From Sulfitobacter sp. F26169L (GTDB lineage: Bacteria > Pseudomonadota > Alphaproteobacteria > Rhodobacterales > Rhodobacteraceae), in assembly GCF_026410285.1 (NCBI RefSeq), contig NZ_JAPMLP010000004.1:406036-470035 (forward strand): 64,000 nucleotides of DNA. The letters run 5' to 3'. Positions 41,197 through 50,926 of this stretch are shown here, piece after piece (positions within the stretch are counted from its first letter, which is position 1; each line of letters starts with the position of its first letter). The notes below the pieces were generated by a model. That model was not told where the DNA came from. It saw only the letters and a list, made by a program, of their open reading frames with translations, and searched no databases. The translations under genes were made by a program, and so were the position numbers.

Positions 41197-42420
41197 TTAA
41201 GCGTCGACGATATTATGTTCGGGGCCGTAACCGAATTTCGTGATATTTTCCGGTCCATCGTCCCCCAGAACAACAATGTCATGCTCGCGGTAACCGCCTG
41301 CACCGCCTTTGCCTTCGGGAATGGTCAACATCGGCTCCATTGAAACAACCATGCCTTTTTCAAGCACAGTATCAATGTCTTCACGCAGCTCCAGACCTGC
41401 TTCGCGACCATAGTAATGTGACAGAACACCAAACGAGTGGCCGTATCCGAATGAGCGATATTGCAGCAGATCACGCTCGGCGAAGAATTCGTTGATCTCG
41501 GCGCAGATGCCGGAACATGTGGCACCTTCCTTGATCAGCGACAGGCCGAGTTCATGCGCGCCTACATTTGCTTCCCAGATCGCAAGGGAATCCTTGTCCG
41601 GCTCGCCGATGAACAGCGTGCGCTCAAGCGCGGTGTAATAGGCCGAAATCATCGGAAAGGTATTCAGGCTCAGGATGTCGCCTGCTTCCAGCTTGCGGGT
41701 GGTGACGGGGTTGTGTGCGCCATCCGTGTTCAGGCCCGACTGGAACCAGACCCATGAATCGCGGATCTCGCTATCAGGATGCGAGCGGGCGATTTCCAGT
41801 TCCATCGCGTCACGTCCGGCCATGGCCACATCGATTTCCCGCGCGCCGACGCGGATCGCGTCGCGAACAGCTTCGCCACCCAGATCGGCAATGCGCGCAC
41901 CTTCGCGGATCAGGGCGATTTCCTCGGCTGATTTGATCATGCGCTGCGCCATGGTGGCAGAAGCCAGATCAACGGTTTCCGAGCTCAAAAACTCACCCAG
42001 CTTTGCGTGTTGAGCCAGCGTCAGGTGATCACCCTCGATGCCTACGCGCTTTGCGTTACCCACGATATCGCGGACCGCACGCCAGTAATTGTCACGCTTC
42101 CAATCGGTGTAGACCACGTTTTCATCGGCGCTGCGGCGCCATGGCTGACCACCGTCGATGTTGGCGGAAACCGTTACAGAACGGTCCATCGTGACGACGC
42201 AGGCGTAGGGGCGGCCAAAAGCGCAGTACAAAAAGCCGGAATAATACGCAACGCCGTGCATGGATGTCAGAACAACAGCTTCGACGTTGTTGTCTTGCAT
42301 GATTTTGCGCAGACCGGCTAGACGGCCGTCATATTCACTGCGGCTGAAGGGCAGGACAGCTTTTTCGCCATTATGAAACGAAAAGAATTCGGGACGTTCG
42401 GATGTGGATAGTACAGTCAT
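41197..42420 (-). CDS. Creatinase (creatine amidinohydrolase), M24 family fold
   Basis: This 407-residue pita-bread-fold protein closely resembles Pseudomonas creatinase as I recall it, which splits creatine to sarcosine and urea. Shared stretches include FLYCAFGRPYA, SANIDGGQPWRR, MIKSAEE, the catalytic His segment NTDGAHNPVTTRK (about His236), YTALERTL, GYGHSFGVLSHYYGREAGL and GMVVSMEPM. The M24 metal ligands are not needed in creatinase. ATG 42420 has GGAGGT just upstream. No creatininase, sarcosine oxidase or urease gene lies in the window. A related M24 peptidase is the alternative, but the match is strong. Confidence 0.88.
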   Translation of the reverse strand: MTVLSTSERPEFFSFHNGEKAVLPFSRSEYDGRLAGLRKIMQDNNVEAVVLTSMHGVAYYSGFLYCAFGRPYACVVTMDRSVTVSANIDGGQPWRRSADENVVYTDWKRDNYWRAVRDIVGNAKRVGIEGDHLTLAQHAKLGEFLSSETVDLASATMAQRMIKSAEEIALIREGARIADLGGEAVRDAIRVGAREIDVAMAGRDAMELEIARSHPDSEIRDSWVWFQSGLNTDGAHNPVTTRKLEAGDILSLNTFPMISAYYTALERTLFIGEPDKDSLAIWEANVGAHELGLSLIKEGATCSGICAEINEFFAERDLLQYRSFGYGHSFGVLSHYYGREAGLELREDIDTVLEKGMVVSMEPMLTIPEGKGGAGGYREHDIVVLGDDGPENITKFGYGPEHNIVDA

Positions 42421-42605
42421 CGTGACCTCCAAGAAACAGGGGAGGTCAGAGGCGAACCTCCAATCTCCCGATTGAAAGTCCCGGCGTTCAGGAAGTGAAA
42501 CAAGCGAGGGTGATGCCCCCAGACGACGCCATCGTCAAATGCTATGGTTTCGATTAGTCGATTTCTGATTCAAAAAGCAAGAAAACTTTCGCAGCGGCCT
42601 AAACA

Positions 42606-42637
42606 AAAAGCGCCGACCCGTAGGGGTCGGCGCTTTT
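42606..42637 (-). terminator. Terminator of sat/cysC
   Basis: A perfect 14-bp stem AAAAGCGCCGACCC and its complement, with loop GTAG, gives a U-rich end on either strand. It lies 22 bases after the sat/cysC stop. Confidence 0.92.
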
Positions 42638-42658
42638 GCGGTGGTTCCGGAGGGGTGA

Positions 42659-44374
42659 TCAGCCTTTGATCAAACCCATGCTTTCAAGTTTCAGTAAAAC
42701 CTGATGCGCGCAGTTGTCGACATCGACATTTTCAGTCTCAACCGAGAGTTCGGGATTTTGCGGCACATCGTAGGGGTCTGAAATGCCGGTGAATTCCTTG
42801 ATTTTGCCTTCCCGCGCCAGCTTATAGAGCCCTTTGCGGTCGCGGCGTTCGCATTCTTCGATCGAGGTGGCAACATGCACTTCGACGAACGCGCCGAACT
42901 GTTCGACGTCCTCACGCACGGCACGGCGGGTTGTGGCGTAGGGTGCGATGGGCGCACAGATGGCGATGCCGCCGTTTTTCGTGATTTCGGACGCGACATA
43001 ACCGATGCGACGGATGTTCAGGTCACGGTGTTCCTTGCTGAACCCCAATTCGGACGAGAGATTCTTGCGCACAATATCCCCGTCGAGCAGGGTTACGGGA
43101 CGTCCGCCTTGCTCCATCAGCTTGACCATCAGCGCGTTGGCGATGGTGGATTTTCCCGAGCCGGATAAACCTGTGAAGAACACGGTAAAACCTTGCTGCG
43201 CACGCGGTGGCTTGGTGCGGCGCAATTCCTGCACCACTTCAGGGAAGGAGAACCACTCGGGGATTTCCAGACCTTCCTGCAAACGGCGACGCAATTCGGT
43301 GCCCGAGATGTTCAGGATCGTGACGCTATCCTTGTCCTTGATTTCGTCCATGGCCTCGTATTGGGCGCGCTCCTGCACGTAAACCATGTGTTTGAAATCA
43401 ACCATTTCGATGCCCATTTCCTCCTGATGCTGGCGGAACAGGTCCTGCGCATCATAGGGGCCATAGAAATCGTCACCGGCAGAGTTTTTGCCGGGGCCCG
43501 CGTGATCACGGCCTACGATGAAATGGGTGCAGCCGTGGTTTTTGCGGATCAGACCGTGCCAGACGGCCTCACGCGGGCCAGCCATACGCATGGCGAGGTT
43601 CAACAGGGACATGGATGTTGTGGCTTGGGGGTACTGGTCCAGCACAGCCTCGTAACAGCGCACGCGGGTAAAGTGATCTACATCGCCAGGCTTGGTCAGG
43701 CCGACAACGGGATGGATCAGCAGGTTGGCCTGTGCCTCGCGCGCGGCGCGGAACGTCAATTCCTGATGTGCGCGGTGTAGCGGGTTGCGCGTCTGGAAGG
43801 CGACAACCTTGCGCCAGCCCATCTTGCGGAAATACGCCCGCAATTCGTTCGGTGTGTCGCGGCGTGATTTGAAATCATAGTGTACCGGCTGCTGAATACC
43901 GGTCACAGGACCGCCGAGGTACACTTTGCCCGCCTGATTGTGCAGATAGTTCACCGCAGGATGCGCATCATCATCAGCGCCAAACACCTTTTCAGCCTCA
44001 AGCGCCTTGTTAGGCACCCAGTTGTCAGTGACAGTCATCGTCGCAAGGATCACACCTTCCTGATCGCGCAGAGCGATATCCTGCCCGTTTTCCAGCTTGG
44101 CTGCGAATTCTTCGCTCACGTCGAGGGTGATGGGCATGGGCCACAGTGTGCCGTCAGCAAGCCGCATTTTTTCGACAACGCTGTCGTAGTCGGCTTGCGA
44201 CAGAAACCCTTTAAGCGGGTTAAATCCACCATTCATCAGAAGTTCCAGATCACAAATCTGGCGTGGTGTCAGGTCGTGGCTGACCAATTCGCCAGCTTCG
44301 GCTTTCAGCTTCTGGGCCGAATCGTAGGAAACGTAGAGCTCCGGAATAGGAGCCAGATTTTGTAGCATTGTCAT
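42659..44374 (-). CDS. Bifunctional sulfate adenylyltransferase/adenylylsulfate kinase
   Basis: This 571-residue fusion makes APS from sulfate and ATP and then phosphorylates it to PAPS. Residues 1-385 are ATP sulfurylase, with FQTRNPLHRAHQELT and GRDHAGPGKNS; residues about 390-571 are APS kinase, with the P-loop FTGLSGSGKSTIAN and DGDIVRKNLSSELGFS. The single-protein fusion differs from the CysDN-type enzyme of enterics. It supplies assimilation of sulfate or sulfation. The nearby pyrophosphatase would pull the first step. It stands as a single gene with its own terminator. Confidence 0.94.
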   Translation of the reverse strand: MTMLQNLAPIPELYVSYDSAQKLKAEAGELVSHDLTPRQICDLELLMNGGFNPLKGFLSQADYDSVVEKMRLADGTLWPMPITLDVSEEFAAKLENGQDIALRDQEGVILATMTVTDNWVPNKALEAEKVFGADDDAHPAVNYLHNQAGKVYLGGPVTGIQQPVHYDFKSRRDTPNELRAYFRKMGWRKVVAFQTRNPLHRAHQELTFRAAREAQANLLIHPVVGLTKPGDVDHFTRVRCYEAVLDQYPQATTSMSLLNLAMRMAGPREAVWHGLIRKNHGCTHFIVGRDHAGPGKNSAGDDFYGPYDAQDLFRQHQEEMGIEMVDFKHMVYVQERAQYEAMDEIKDKDSVTILNISGTELRRRLQEGLEIPEWFSFPEVVQELRRTKPPRAQQGFTVFFTGLSGSGKSTIANALMVKLMEQGGRPVTLLDGDIVRKNLSSELGFSKEHRDLNIRRIGYVASEITKNGGIAICAPIAPYATTRRAVREDVEQFGAFVEVHVATSIEECERRDRKGLYKLAREGKIKEFTGISDPYDVPQNPELSVETENVDVDNCAHQVLLKLESMGLIKG

Positions 44375-44499
44375 GTATCTGGGCCTCGTCGTGGGGCCGT
44401 TTTTGGCCCGTTCAGGCGCTACCTAGACGGTGAATGTGGCAAAATTCCAGCACTGTGGAAACAAATCAGTGCTAATCAGCGTGATTGTTGCCTTTTTGA

Positions 44500-44533
44500 C
44501 AAAGAAATGGCCCGCGAGCGAATTCCGCAGGCC
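44500..44533 (-). terminator. Terminator of trxB
   Basis: On the minus strand GGCCTGCG / CGCGGGCC (one G-U pair) is followed by ATTTCTTT, about 28 bases after the trxB stop. Confidence 0.65.
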
Positions 44534-44560
44534 AGTCTGATTCCGCTAATGGTGTTCTGA

Positions 44561-45556
44561 TCAGCCGACCTCGGCACCGTACCCCAAGGGGAGCGAGGTA
44601 TCCTTGCCGTGATCATCGCCCACTTCTGCAAGAAAACGCTCTGCCTCCAGCGCGGCCATGCAGCCCATGCCAGCACTGGTCACGGCCTGGCGATACTTAT
44701 GATCTGTCAGGTCACCAGCGGCAAATACACCGGGTATCGACGTTTCGGTGCTGTCCGGTTTGGTCACGACATAGCCACCCATATGGGTTTCCAGCGTATC
44801 CTTAATCAACTCGTTTGCTGGAGCGTGGCCGATCGCGACAAAAACACCTTTGCAGGGGATATCGGTGATCTCACCGGTTTTTGTATGTTTAACCTTGATA
44901 CCCTCAACACCCAGCGGGCTGTCAGCGCCATATACCTCTTCAAGCTCGTGAAACCAGAGCGGTTCGATCTTGGGGTTTTTCATCAGGCGGTTGATCAATA
45001 TTTTCTCCGCGCGCAGTTCGTCGCGGCGATGGATTAACGTCACCTTCGATGCAAAATTTGTAAGAAACAGCGCTTCTTCCACAGCCGTGTTGCCGCCGCC
45101 GATCACCACGATCTCCTGACCGCGATAGAAAAAACCGTCACAGGTGGCACAGGCCGATACGCCGAACCCTTTGAATTTCTCCTCGCTGTCCAGCCCGAGC
45201 CATTTAGCACGCGCGCCGGTGGCGAGGATCACCGCATCGGCAACGTACTTTGTGCCGCTATCGCCTGTGGCGGTGAAGGGGCGCTTTGATAGATCAAGAT
45301 CGGTAATGATATCGCCGATGATCTCGGTGCCCACTGCCTTGGCGTGCGCTTCCATCCGGATCATCAGGTCGGGGCCTTGTACCTCGGTATCTCCGGGCCA
45401 GTTTTCGACCTCGGTTGTGGTGGTCAGCTGACCACCCGGCTCAATCCCTTGCACAAGAATGGGCTCCAGCATGGCGCGGCTGGCGTAAACACCGGCGGTG
45501 TAACCCGCAGGGCCGGAGCCGATAATCAAAAGCTTGGTCTTGCGTGTTTCGGCCAT
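44561..45556 (-). CDS. trxB: Thioredoxin-disulfide reductase
   Basis: This 331-residue FAD enzyme reduces thioredoxin with NADPH. The FAD motif [18 protein letters not shown], the redox pair CATCDGF, the NADPH motif [15 protein letters not shown] and the second FAD segment [24 protein letters not shown] (read in parts) are complete. ATG 45556 ([10 protein letters not shown]) has AAGGTGA; the frame upstream is open but unsupported. It is divergent from the Lrp-type regulator. Confidence 0.97.
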   Translation of the reverse strand: MAETRKTKLLIIGSGPAGYTAGVYASRAMLEPILVQGIEPGGQLTTTTEVENWPGDTEVQGPDLMIRMEAHAKAVGTEIIGDIITDLDLSKRPFTATGDSGTKYVADAVILATGARAKWLGLDSEEKFKGFGVSACATCDGFFYRGQEIVVIGGGNTAVEEALFLTNFASKVTLIHRRDELRAEKILINRLMKNPKIEPLWFHELEEVYGADSPLGVEGIKVKHTKTGEITDIPCKGVFVAIGHAPANELIKDTLETHMGGYVVTKPDSTETSIPGVFAAGDLTDHKYRQAVTSAGMGCMAALEAERFLAEVGDDHGKDTSLPLGYGAEVG

Positions 45557-45833
45557 GGTGTCACCTTTATGGGGAGGAATATGTGTTTCCGACGATATAT
45601 ACAGCCTGTTGTCAGTCTTAAACCCCCAAGGGTACCGTAACACGTGACGCACAGGGGGCGTGAACCAGCGGACCGCTGCGACGGTTTCGAATCTCCCCGC
45701 ATCGATACCGGCAGCGTTTCTGATCAGGGAGATAAACTTAGGCATTGAACTTTACGAATATTGCGCCCATGTGAAACAATGTTGCGCGTGGCTGCGTGGT
45801 ATGTATAACAATCGAAAACTTGTAGGGGGATGT

Positions 45834-46334
45834 ATGGCCGGAGCAAGACTGGATCCTATTGACCGGAAAATTCTGGCCGAATTGCAGGCCGATGGGCGGA
45901 TGACCAACGTCGAACTGGCCAAACGTGTGGGCATTTCCGCGCCCCCCTGTCTGCGCCGGGTCCGCACGCTGGAAGAGCAAGGCTTCATCCTTGGCTATCA
46001 TGCGGATGTCGATGCGCGTGAGTTGGGTTTTGAGGTGCAGGTATTCGCGATGGTCGGTCTGAACAGTCAGGCAGAATCGGATCTGTCTGCGTTCGAGGAC
46101 CGCTGCCGCGAATGGTCGCTTGTGCGTGAATGCCATATGTTGAATGGCGAAGTCGATTTTATGCTTAAGTGTGTCGCGCCTGACCTGTCCAGTTTTCAGA
46201 GCTTTTTGACAGAGCATTTGCTGAAGGCGGCGAATGTCGCCAGCGTCAAAACTTCGCTGGTGATACGGAACGCCAAGGATGATCCCGGCGTTCCGTTTGA
46301 CGTTTTGGAGGAACGTTTGCGCGTCGAGGCCTGA
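45834..46334 (+). CDS. Lrp/AsnC family transcriptional regulator
   Basis: This 166-residue regulator has the N-terminal helix-turn-helix (LDPIDRKILAELQADGRMTNVELAKRVGIS, read in parts, then PPCLRRVRTLEEQGFI) and the C-terminal RAM domain (VRECHMLNGEVDFMLKCVAPDL). These regulators sense amino acids. ATG 45834 has AGGGGGA. It is divergent from trxB with 277 bases between, so it may control trxB or itself. Confidence 0.93.
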   Translation: MAGARLDPIDRKILAELQADGRMTNVELAKRVGISAPPCLRRVRTLEEQGFILGYHADVDARELGFEVQVFAMVGLNSQAESDLSAFEDRCREWSLVRECHMLNGEVDFMLKCVAPDLSSFQSFLTEHLLKAANVASVKTSLVIRNAKDDPGVPFDVLEERLRVEA

Positions 46335-46361
46335 TACGGGACCCCGAACGCGCGAGAGAGA

Positions 46362-47138
46362 TTAGTGTGCGTCGATTTCGGGCGCGCGCGGGTGGGCCAG
46401 CGGGCCGAAATCCGACAAGTGGCTGATCCGGGGGAATAATGAGATGAAGCGGTCCCGCAATGCATGGCTGACTTCGCGCGGTGCGGCGGCGCCGGGGTGA
46501 AATGTTTCCATTTCGATCCCGTCCACATTGATCACCGCATGGCGTGACAGGCAGATGTGGAAAAGACGTATCGGCGTTGGCGGCGTGACCTCGATTACAT
46601 TTACACCATCAACAAATTTCGATGCCGGAGTCAGGAGTTGCTTGCCGTCCGCCAGACCGCGCAGGTAGGCAGGCGTGTGCAAAATCCGTGCGCCCGGACC
46701 AACAGTGAGCGAGCGTTCGGGGCGCGATTGGCCCAGACTGTCAGGCATGATACGAATGAGCGGTGTCCGCTTTCCTGCGTCTGCCGGAGTGAATGTGGAC
46801 GTACCGACCCAAACTAACTCGGCAGCTTCGCCTGTTGCGGTCTGCACCATATCACCGGGCTGGAGATCTTCTACTGCGACAAGGCCCAGTGTGGTCTGGA
46901 TCAGGCTGCCATGTGTAAACGCCGAAAACGCATCTTCGAACAGCGCAATTGCGGGGGCCGTACTTTGACCGATGAACAACGAGTCGTCTTCGCGCAACGC
47001 GGCGACCTCATAGGTGCGTTTCGGAGTTTGTGCGGCCAGCATCTGGCTGTTTGAATTCGGCATGGAAGATGTGGTCATTCCGTACCCTGTTTTACGTGCC
47101 GCGGAACGTGCCGCAGCTGGATTGGCAGTCAGTGTCAT
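46362..47138 (-). CDS. Hint domain-containing protein lacking the usual Cys
   Basis: This 258-residue protein has a low-complexity lead and a Hint-like domain from about residue 75: FTHGSLIQTTLGLVAVEDLQPGDMVQTATG, matching the block A/B pattern, with LVWVG and ARILHTPAYLRG later. Hint folds in inteins, hedgehog and BIL proteins start with a nucleophilic Cys or Ser (CFTxGT); here the position reads Ala (AFTHGS). Self-splicing is therefore unlikely. Hint proteins of this type are common in Roseobacters, often with RTX proteins. No signal peptide is evident. Confidence 0.83.
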   Translation of the reverse strand: MTLTANPAAARSAARKTGYGMTTSSMPNSNSQMLAAQTPKRTYEVAALREDDSLFIGQSTAPAIALFEDAFSAFTHGSLIQTTLGLVAVEDLQPGDMVQTATGEAAELVWVGTSTFTPADAGKRTPLIRIMPDSLGQSRPERSLTVGPGARILHTPAYLRGLADGKQLLTPASKFVDGVNVIEVTPPTPIRLFHICLSRHAVINVDGIEMETFHPGAAAPREVSHALRDRFISLFPRISHLSDFGPLAHPRAPEIDAH

Positions 47139-47469
47139 GTGCGTAACCTATCGTGGCTGGTCACATCCTTCGTCGGCCCCCACCGACAACGACGGAAATA
47201 ACGTATGGGTCATCTCGTGTCTTTAGTAAGACCTAATTCGCCATGTTTATGCCGCATTGTCAAAGTTTGAAGAACATTTGAGGAGGCTTGAGCGTCAATA
47301 GCAATAATTTATCCGGTTTTGTTTCTGCAATTTCTGACATCGCTGCCACATTCTGCCCCAGAACTACAAAGCCCCCGGTCTGCGATTCGGCGCAGATCGG
47401 GGGCTTGGCATTGTCACAGACTGACGAGGGGGATGAGGCAGCCTGCGACCGGTAATGTCTTGATTGCTC
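47139..47469. other. Intergenic stretch upstream of the Hint gene
   Basis: About 330 bases hold the upstream region of the Hint gene (minus strand) and a long hairpin at 47368-47408. Outside these I see no gene; the middle part is A/T-rich and may contain the Hint promoter. Confidence 0.5.
47368..47408 (-). terminator. Long hairpin, likely terminator of the small gene upstream of it
   Basis: Arms 47369-47384 and 47391-47406 pair over 16 bases with one G-U pair and a six-base loop (ATTCGG). On the minus strand it follows the 48-residue gene by about 60 bases and ends in TTTGTAG. It may act on both strands. Confidence 0.65.
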
Positions 47470-47616
47470 TCAGGCGCTTTTGCGCCGGGGCGTTTTGTCA
47501 GCGTTACGTTTCGCGATAAACGCGGCACGGCGGCTGCCGCGTGCCCATGGCATGACGGTGTCATTCTCTGCGGCAGTTTTTGTAATCGACTTGATGAAAC
47601 GTGCGTTGGTTTTCAT
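47470..47616 (-). CDS. Small basic protein, 48 residues, conserved-looking
   Basis: A 48-codon frame starts at ATG 47616 with GAGG nine bases upstream. It encodes a strongly basic peptide with segments ARFIKSITKTA, MPWARGSRRAAFIAKR and a Lys/Arg-rich end, and few acidic residues. I believe similar small proteins occur in related bacteria, but I could not check. A hairpin overlaps its stop and a terminator follows 60 bases on. It has no family-defined function; size and charge would suit nucleic-acid or ribosome binding. The alternative is that only the RNA matters. Confidence 0.65.
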   Translation of the reverse strand: MKTNARFIKSITKTAAENDTVMPWARGSRRAAFIAKRNADKTPRRKSA

Positions 47617-47903
47617 TGCTCTGGTCCTCGGTTCGGTTTGTTAGCGGGCGCTGTCCTTGCTTGAGAATGAATATGACGGAGCAATCTGGCTGGTTTTGGG
47701 CATTTGAATAAAAAATTCAGAGACTTTCGAGGTTCGGACGTTTGAATTGTGACGGCAAGGCCATATTCTTGGGGAAACCTTTTGAAATATAGGGAATAGC
47801 GCTGATTGTGTGTGGTGGAGAAACAATCTGGCCAATTGTTTCGCGCTGGTATTCGCCGGAATAGGGCGCGACCATGGCCAGCGTTGCCCTATTTGCGCCC
47901 AGA

Positions 47904-48656
47904 TTACAGCGTGATGGCGGCGATCAGGCGGCCATAGTCCGCTTCTTTTGCGTGTGTTGTGCGGCGATAGGAGTAGAATCGCTCGGGATCGGAGAACGTA
48001 CAGTGACGTGTCCATTCAGCGTGCCCGGCACCCGCAGCGCGCAAACGGTTCAGGCCAAATCCGGGCAAATCAAACAGATACCGGTCGCCCTCACCGTTGA
48101 TGAAATAGCGTGCGAATTCGGGATCTATGTCTAAAAAGGATTCCAGAAATTCTGGCCCGACTTCATAGGCGCGCTGACTGATGGTGGGACCAATGATGGC
48201 AGTGGTATTTTCACGCGTCGCACCGAGAGATTCCATCGCTTCCAGTGTCGCATCTAGCACGCCATCTAGCGCGCCACGCCAGCCAGCATGTGCCGCGCCA
48301 ATCACACCGGCCTCTGCATCCGCAAATAGAACCGGCTGGCAATCTGCTGTTAAAACCGACAACGCCAAACCCGGCGTAGCGGTAACCAGCGCGTCTGCGC
48401 GGGTTTTTTCGGCCATCGGCCCGTCGATAGAAATTACTGTGGTGGAATGGATTTGATGCACGCCAAGCAAGTGATCAGGGGCAACACCCATGGCATCGGC
48501 AACGCGCGCGCGGTTGATCGCAACGATCTCGGCCTGATCTGTGGAACCCTGCCCGCAATTCAGCCCAGAAAACACGCCGGACGAAGCTCCGCCGCGCCGT
48601 GTGAAAAAGCCGTGGTTTACGGGCAGGGCGTCAGAGGTCAGAATTTCCAGTGTCAT
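47904..48656 (-). CDS. pgeF: Peptidoglycan editing factor PgeF (purine nucleoside phosphorylase-like)
   Basis: This 250-residue protein of the YfiH/DUF152 family removes wrongly added amino acids from peptidoglycan precursors in one described case, and acts as a purine nucleoside phosphorylase in others. The metal ligands are present: NHGFFTRRGGASSGVF, TADCQPVLFAD and GAAHAGWRG. The ATG overlaps the midA stop by four bases (ATGA), so it is the last gene of lgt-midA-pgeF. Confidence 0.93.
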   Translation of the reverse strand: MTLEILTSDALPVNHGFFTRRGGASSGVFSGLNCGQGSTDQAEIVAINRARVADAMGVAPDHLLGVHQIHSTTVISIDGPMAEKTRADALVTATPGLALSVLTADCQPVLFADAEAGVIGAAHAGWRGALDGVLDATLEAMESLGATRENTTAIIGPTISQRAYEVGPEFLESFLDIDPEFARYFINGEGDRYLFDLPGFGLNRLRAAGAGHAEWTRHCTFSDPERFYSYRRTTHAKEADYGRLIAAITL

Positions 48657-49714
48657 ATTTCCAGTCCGTGCAGCATGGGAGCAGACTTTGGCACGATGCC
48701 GAAAGTCTTGAACAGGTTTCCCATTTCCTGCGGGTGCGTCAAGCGGCGATGTGCGGCGATATGGTTCTCCAGCGCATCCCCGCTAAGGGTTTTCGCCAAC
48801 GCCTGGGCGCGTGCGGTAATGCCGAGTCGCTCCAGAAACACACCTTGGGGGGTGATGCGGCTGGTGGTGCAGCTGTCACAGGCACCCAGCAGGGCTTCGA
48901 AATCGACGTGCGCTGTCAAGTCGGCAGAGCCGGGGCTTGTCAGCGGATCGGCTGGCGCGTGGTTTTGGACCGCTTGCAGTGTATCCCCCAAGGTGCGCCA
49001 GTCGCCATAATCAAATACAAGCGCGGCACCGCCATGCGCGGCAACGCGATCACATATCGTTGAAAGCACAGGCGCGGCGGCTGCACAGTCTTCTACCAGA
49101 TCACCGTCTTGCGTGTCCTCAAGCCTGTGGGCAAGCGCGGGTTGATGTTGCGCCGGGCCCAGCCCGAAGACAAGAGCGCCGTCCGTAACCCCGACCTGAC
49201 GTTCGCGCCAAAGATCATCCGCGCGGATAAACTGGCGGATAGGCAATGCATCGAAAAATTCATTCGCGATCAGAAATGTGGCTTGTTGAGGCAACTCATC
49301 CGGCGTGTCTATCCAGTGCGGCGTATGCCTTGAAAGCGTTTCTGCCTGCACTTTGCGCAGGGCGGGTGAGGCCTCAAGCAGGACAATCCGCGCGGCATCG
49401 ACAAAACCGGGGACGCGCGCGCAGGCCCGCAGGGCATCTGCCATCAAAGTGCCACGACCGGGGCCAAGCTCTGCCAGTGTGAACGGGGCTGGCGCGCCTT
49501 GATCCATCCACGCTTGCGCCAGTGACAGGCCAACCAGTTCGCCAAACATCTGGCTGATTTCGGGCGCGGTGATGAAATCACCCCCGGAACCAAATGGCGT
49601 GCGGGTGGTGTAATATCCGTACTTCGGGTGCAGCAGACAGGCCGAGATATATTCGTCCAGCCGCATCGGCCCTTGTGCGTTGATCTGCGCTGTCAGTACC
49701 TCGCGTAAGCTCAT
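48653..49714 (-). CDS. Class I SAM-dependent methyltransferase, MidA/NDUFAF7-like
   Basis: This 353-residue protein matches the MidA/DUF185 family, whose mitochondrial member methylates an Arg in complex I subunit NDUFS2. [33 protein letters not shown] (read in parts) and [15 protein letters not shown] hold the SAM site, and [14 protein letters not shown] the family segment. ATG 49714 overlaps the lgt stop by four bases. The frame upstream lies in lgt and is a shadow. A complex I role is inference from the family. Confidence 0.9.
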   Translation of the reverse strand: MSLREVLTAQINAQGPMRLDEYISACLLHPKYGYYTTRTPFGSGGDFITAPEISQMFGELVGLSLAQAWMDQGAPAPFTLAELGPGRGTLMADALRACARVPGFVDAARIVLLEASPALRKVQAETLSRHTPHWIDTPDELPQQATFLIANEFFDALPIRQFIRADDLWRERQVGVTDGALVFGLGPAQHQPALAHRLEDTQDGDLVEDCAAAAPVLSTICDRVAAHGGAALVFDYGDWRTLGDTLQAVQNHAPADPLTSPGSADLTAHVDFEALLGACDSCTTSRITPQGVFLERLGITARAQALAKTLSGDALENHIAAHRRLTHPQEMGNLFKTFGIVPKSAPMLHGLEI

Positions 49715-50595
49715 CCTGCGCGCCGCGCCCGCAGGATAAAGTAGAGGCCCACAGCAATCATAGGGATGCACAGGATCTGCCCCATGGTCAGGCCATACCC
49801 CCCGATGTGCCATGCAAGACCCAGCGTATTGCCATCAGTGACAAATTGGGCATCAGGCTGCCGGAAAAACTCGACGATAAAGCGTGCGACGCCGTAACCC
49901 GCCAGAAACGTCCCCATCACAAGGCCCGGTTTCTTGAACGCACCGCGTCGCCACACCAGCCAGACAAGCAAGGCGCCCAGAATCAGCCCTTCAAGCGCCG
50001 CTTCGTATAGTTGTGAAGGATGGCGCGCACAGATGCCGATGACTTCAGGACAATATTGCGCAGCCTCGGTGGGAAAGGCCACACCCCACGGCAGATCGGT
50101 CGGGCGTCCCCAAAGCTCGGCGTTGATGAAATTGGCGATCCGTCCCAGCAAAAGACCCGGAAAAATACCAAGCGCGACCAGATCACCGGCACTGATCCGC
50201 GCAATCCGGTGGCGGCCGGTGTAGAGAAAAGCCGCAATTATCACCCCCAAAGCGCCGCCATGAAATGACATGCCGCCTTCCCAAACCCGCAGGATTTGCG
50301 CGGGGTTGGAGAGGTAGAAGGCAGGCTGGTAGAACAGCACATACCCCAGTCTGCCGCCCAGAATGACGCCAAGAATTACCCAAGTCAGTAAATCTTCTAT
50401 CTGGGCACCTGTCATTACAGGTTTTTCGTCGCGCCACAGCCTTGGCGTGTTTGCCGCTCGCAGCACCAACCGCCAGCCCAGCAAAATGCCCACAATATAA
50501 GCCAATGCATACCAGCGCAGTGCAAAGGTCATGCCAAAAAGCGAGATCGAGAAAATCTCGGGCGAAATATCGGGGAAGGGGATAAGTGCAAGCAT
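49711..50595 (-). CDS. lgt: Prolipoprotein diacylglyceryl transferase
   Basis: This 294-residue inner-membrane enzyme moves diacylglycerol from phosphatidylglycerol to the lipobox Cys of prolipoproteins. Several membrane helices are clear ([32 protein letters not shown]), as is the Lgt signature [19 protein letters not shown] 50595 is the start; a TTG 15 bases upstream is rejected. It is first in a packed lgt-midA-pgeF run and is divergent from ubiK. Confidence 0.96.
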   Translation of the reverse strand: MLALIPFPDISPEIFSISLFGMTFALRWYALAYIVGILLGWRLVLRAANTPRLWRDEKPVMTGAQIEDLLTWVILGVILGGRLGYVLFYQPAFYLSNPAQILRVWEGGMSFHGGALGVIIAAFLYTGRHRIARISAGDLVALGIFPGLLLGRIANFINAELWGRPTDLPWGVAFPTEAAQYCPEVIGICARHPSQLYEAALEGLILGALLVWLVWRRGAFKKPGLVMGTFLAGYGVARFIVEFFRQPDAQFVTDGNTLGLAWHIGGYGLTMGQILCIPMIAVGLYFILRARRAG

Positions 50596-50686
50596 ATGCT
50601 GATTGAGCAAGCCCGCGCGGGGAAGTCAACCTTGCACGAGGGCACAAGCGGCCCCATATAGGCGGTGTAGCCAGTGGAGAGACCAG

Positions 50687-50926
50687 ATGCAGACCCGCAA
50701 CAAGATTTTTGACGACCTGAGCCAGATCATGACCAACGCGATGGGCGTGGCGCAAGGGGCGAAAGACGAGGCAGAAAATGCCTTGAAGAGCATGATGGAT
50801 CGCTGGCTTGCCGATCGCGATTTTGTGACCCGCGAAGAATTTGATGCCGTGCGTGCCATGGCGCAAAAAGCACGCGAAGAAAACGAAGCGCTGAAAGCGC
50901 GCCTTGATACCTTGGAACGCAAGTAA
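50687..50926 (+). CDS. UbiK family accessory factor (BMFP domain)
   Basis: This 79-residue helical protein (NKIFDDLSQIMTNAMGVAQG, then FVTREEFDAVRAMAQKAREENEALKARLDTLE) is of the YqiC/BMFP type; UbiK assists aerobic ubiquinone synthesis by binding UbiJ and lipids. The C-terminal half is a coiled coil. The ATG follows GGAGA. Divergent from lgt by 91 bases, and closed by a terminator. Confidence 0.9.
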   Translation: MQTRNKIFDDLSQIMTNAMGVAQGAKDEAENALKSMMDRWLADRDFVTREEFDAVRAMAQKAREENEALKARLDTLERK

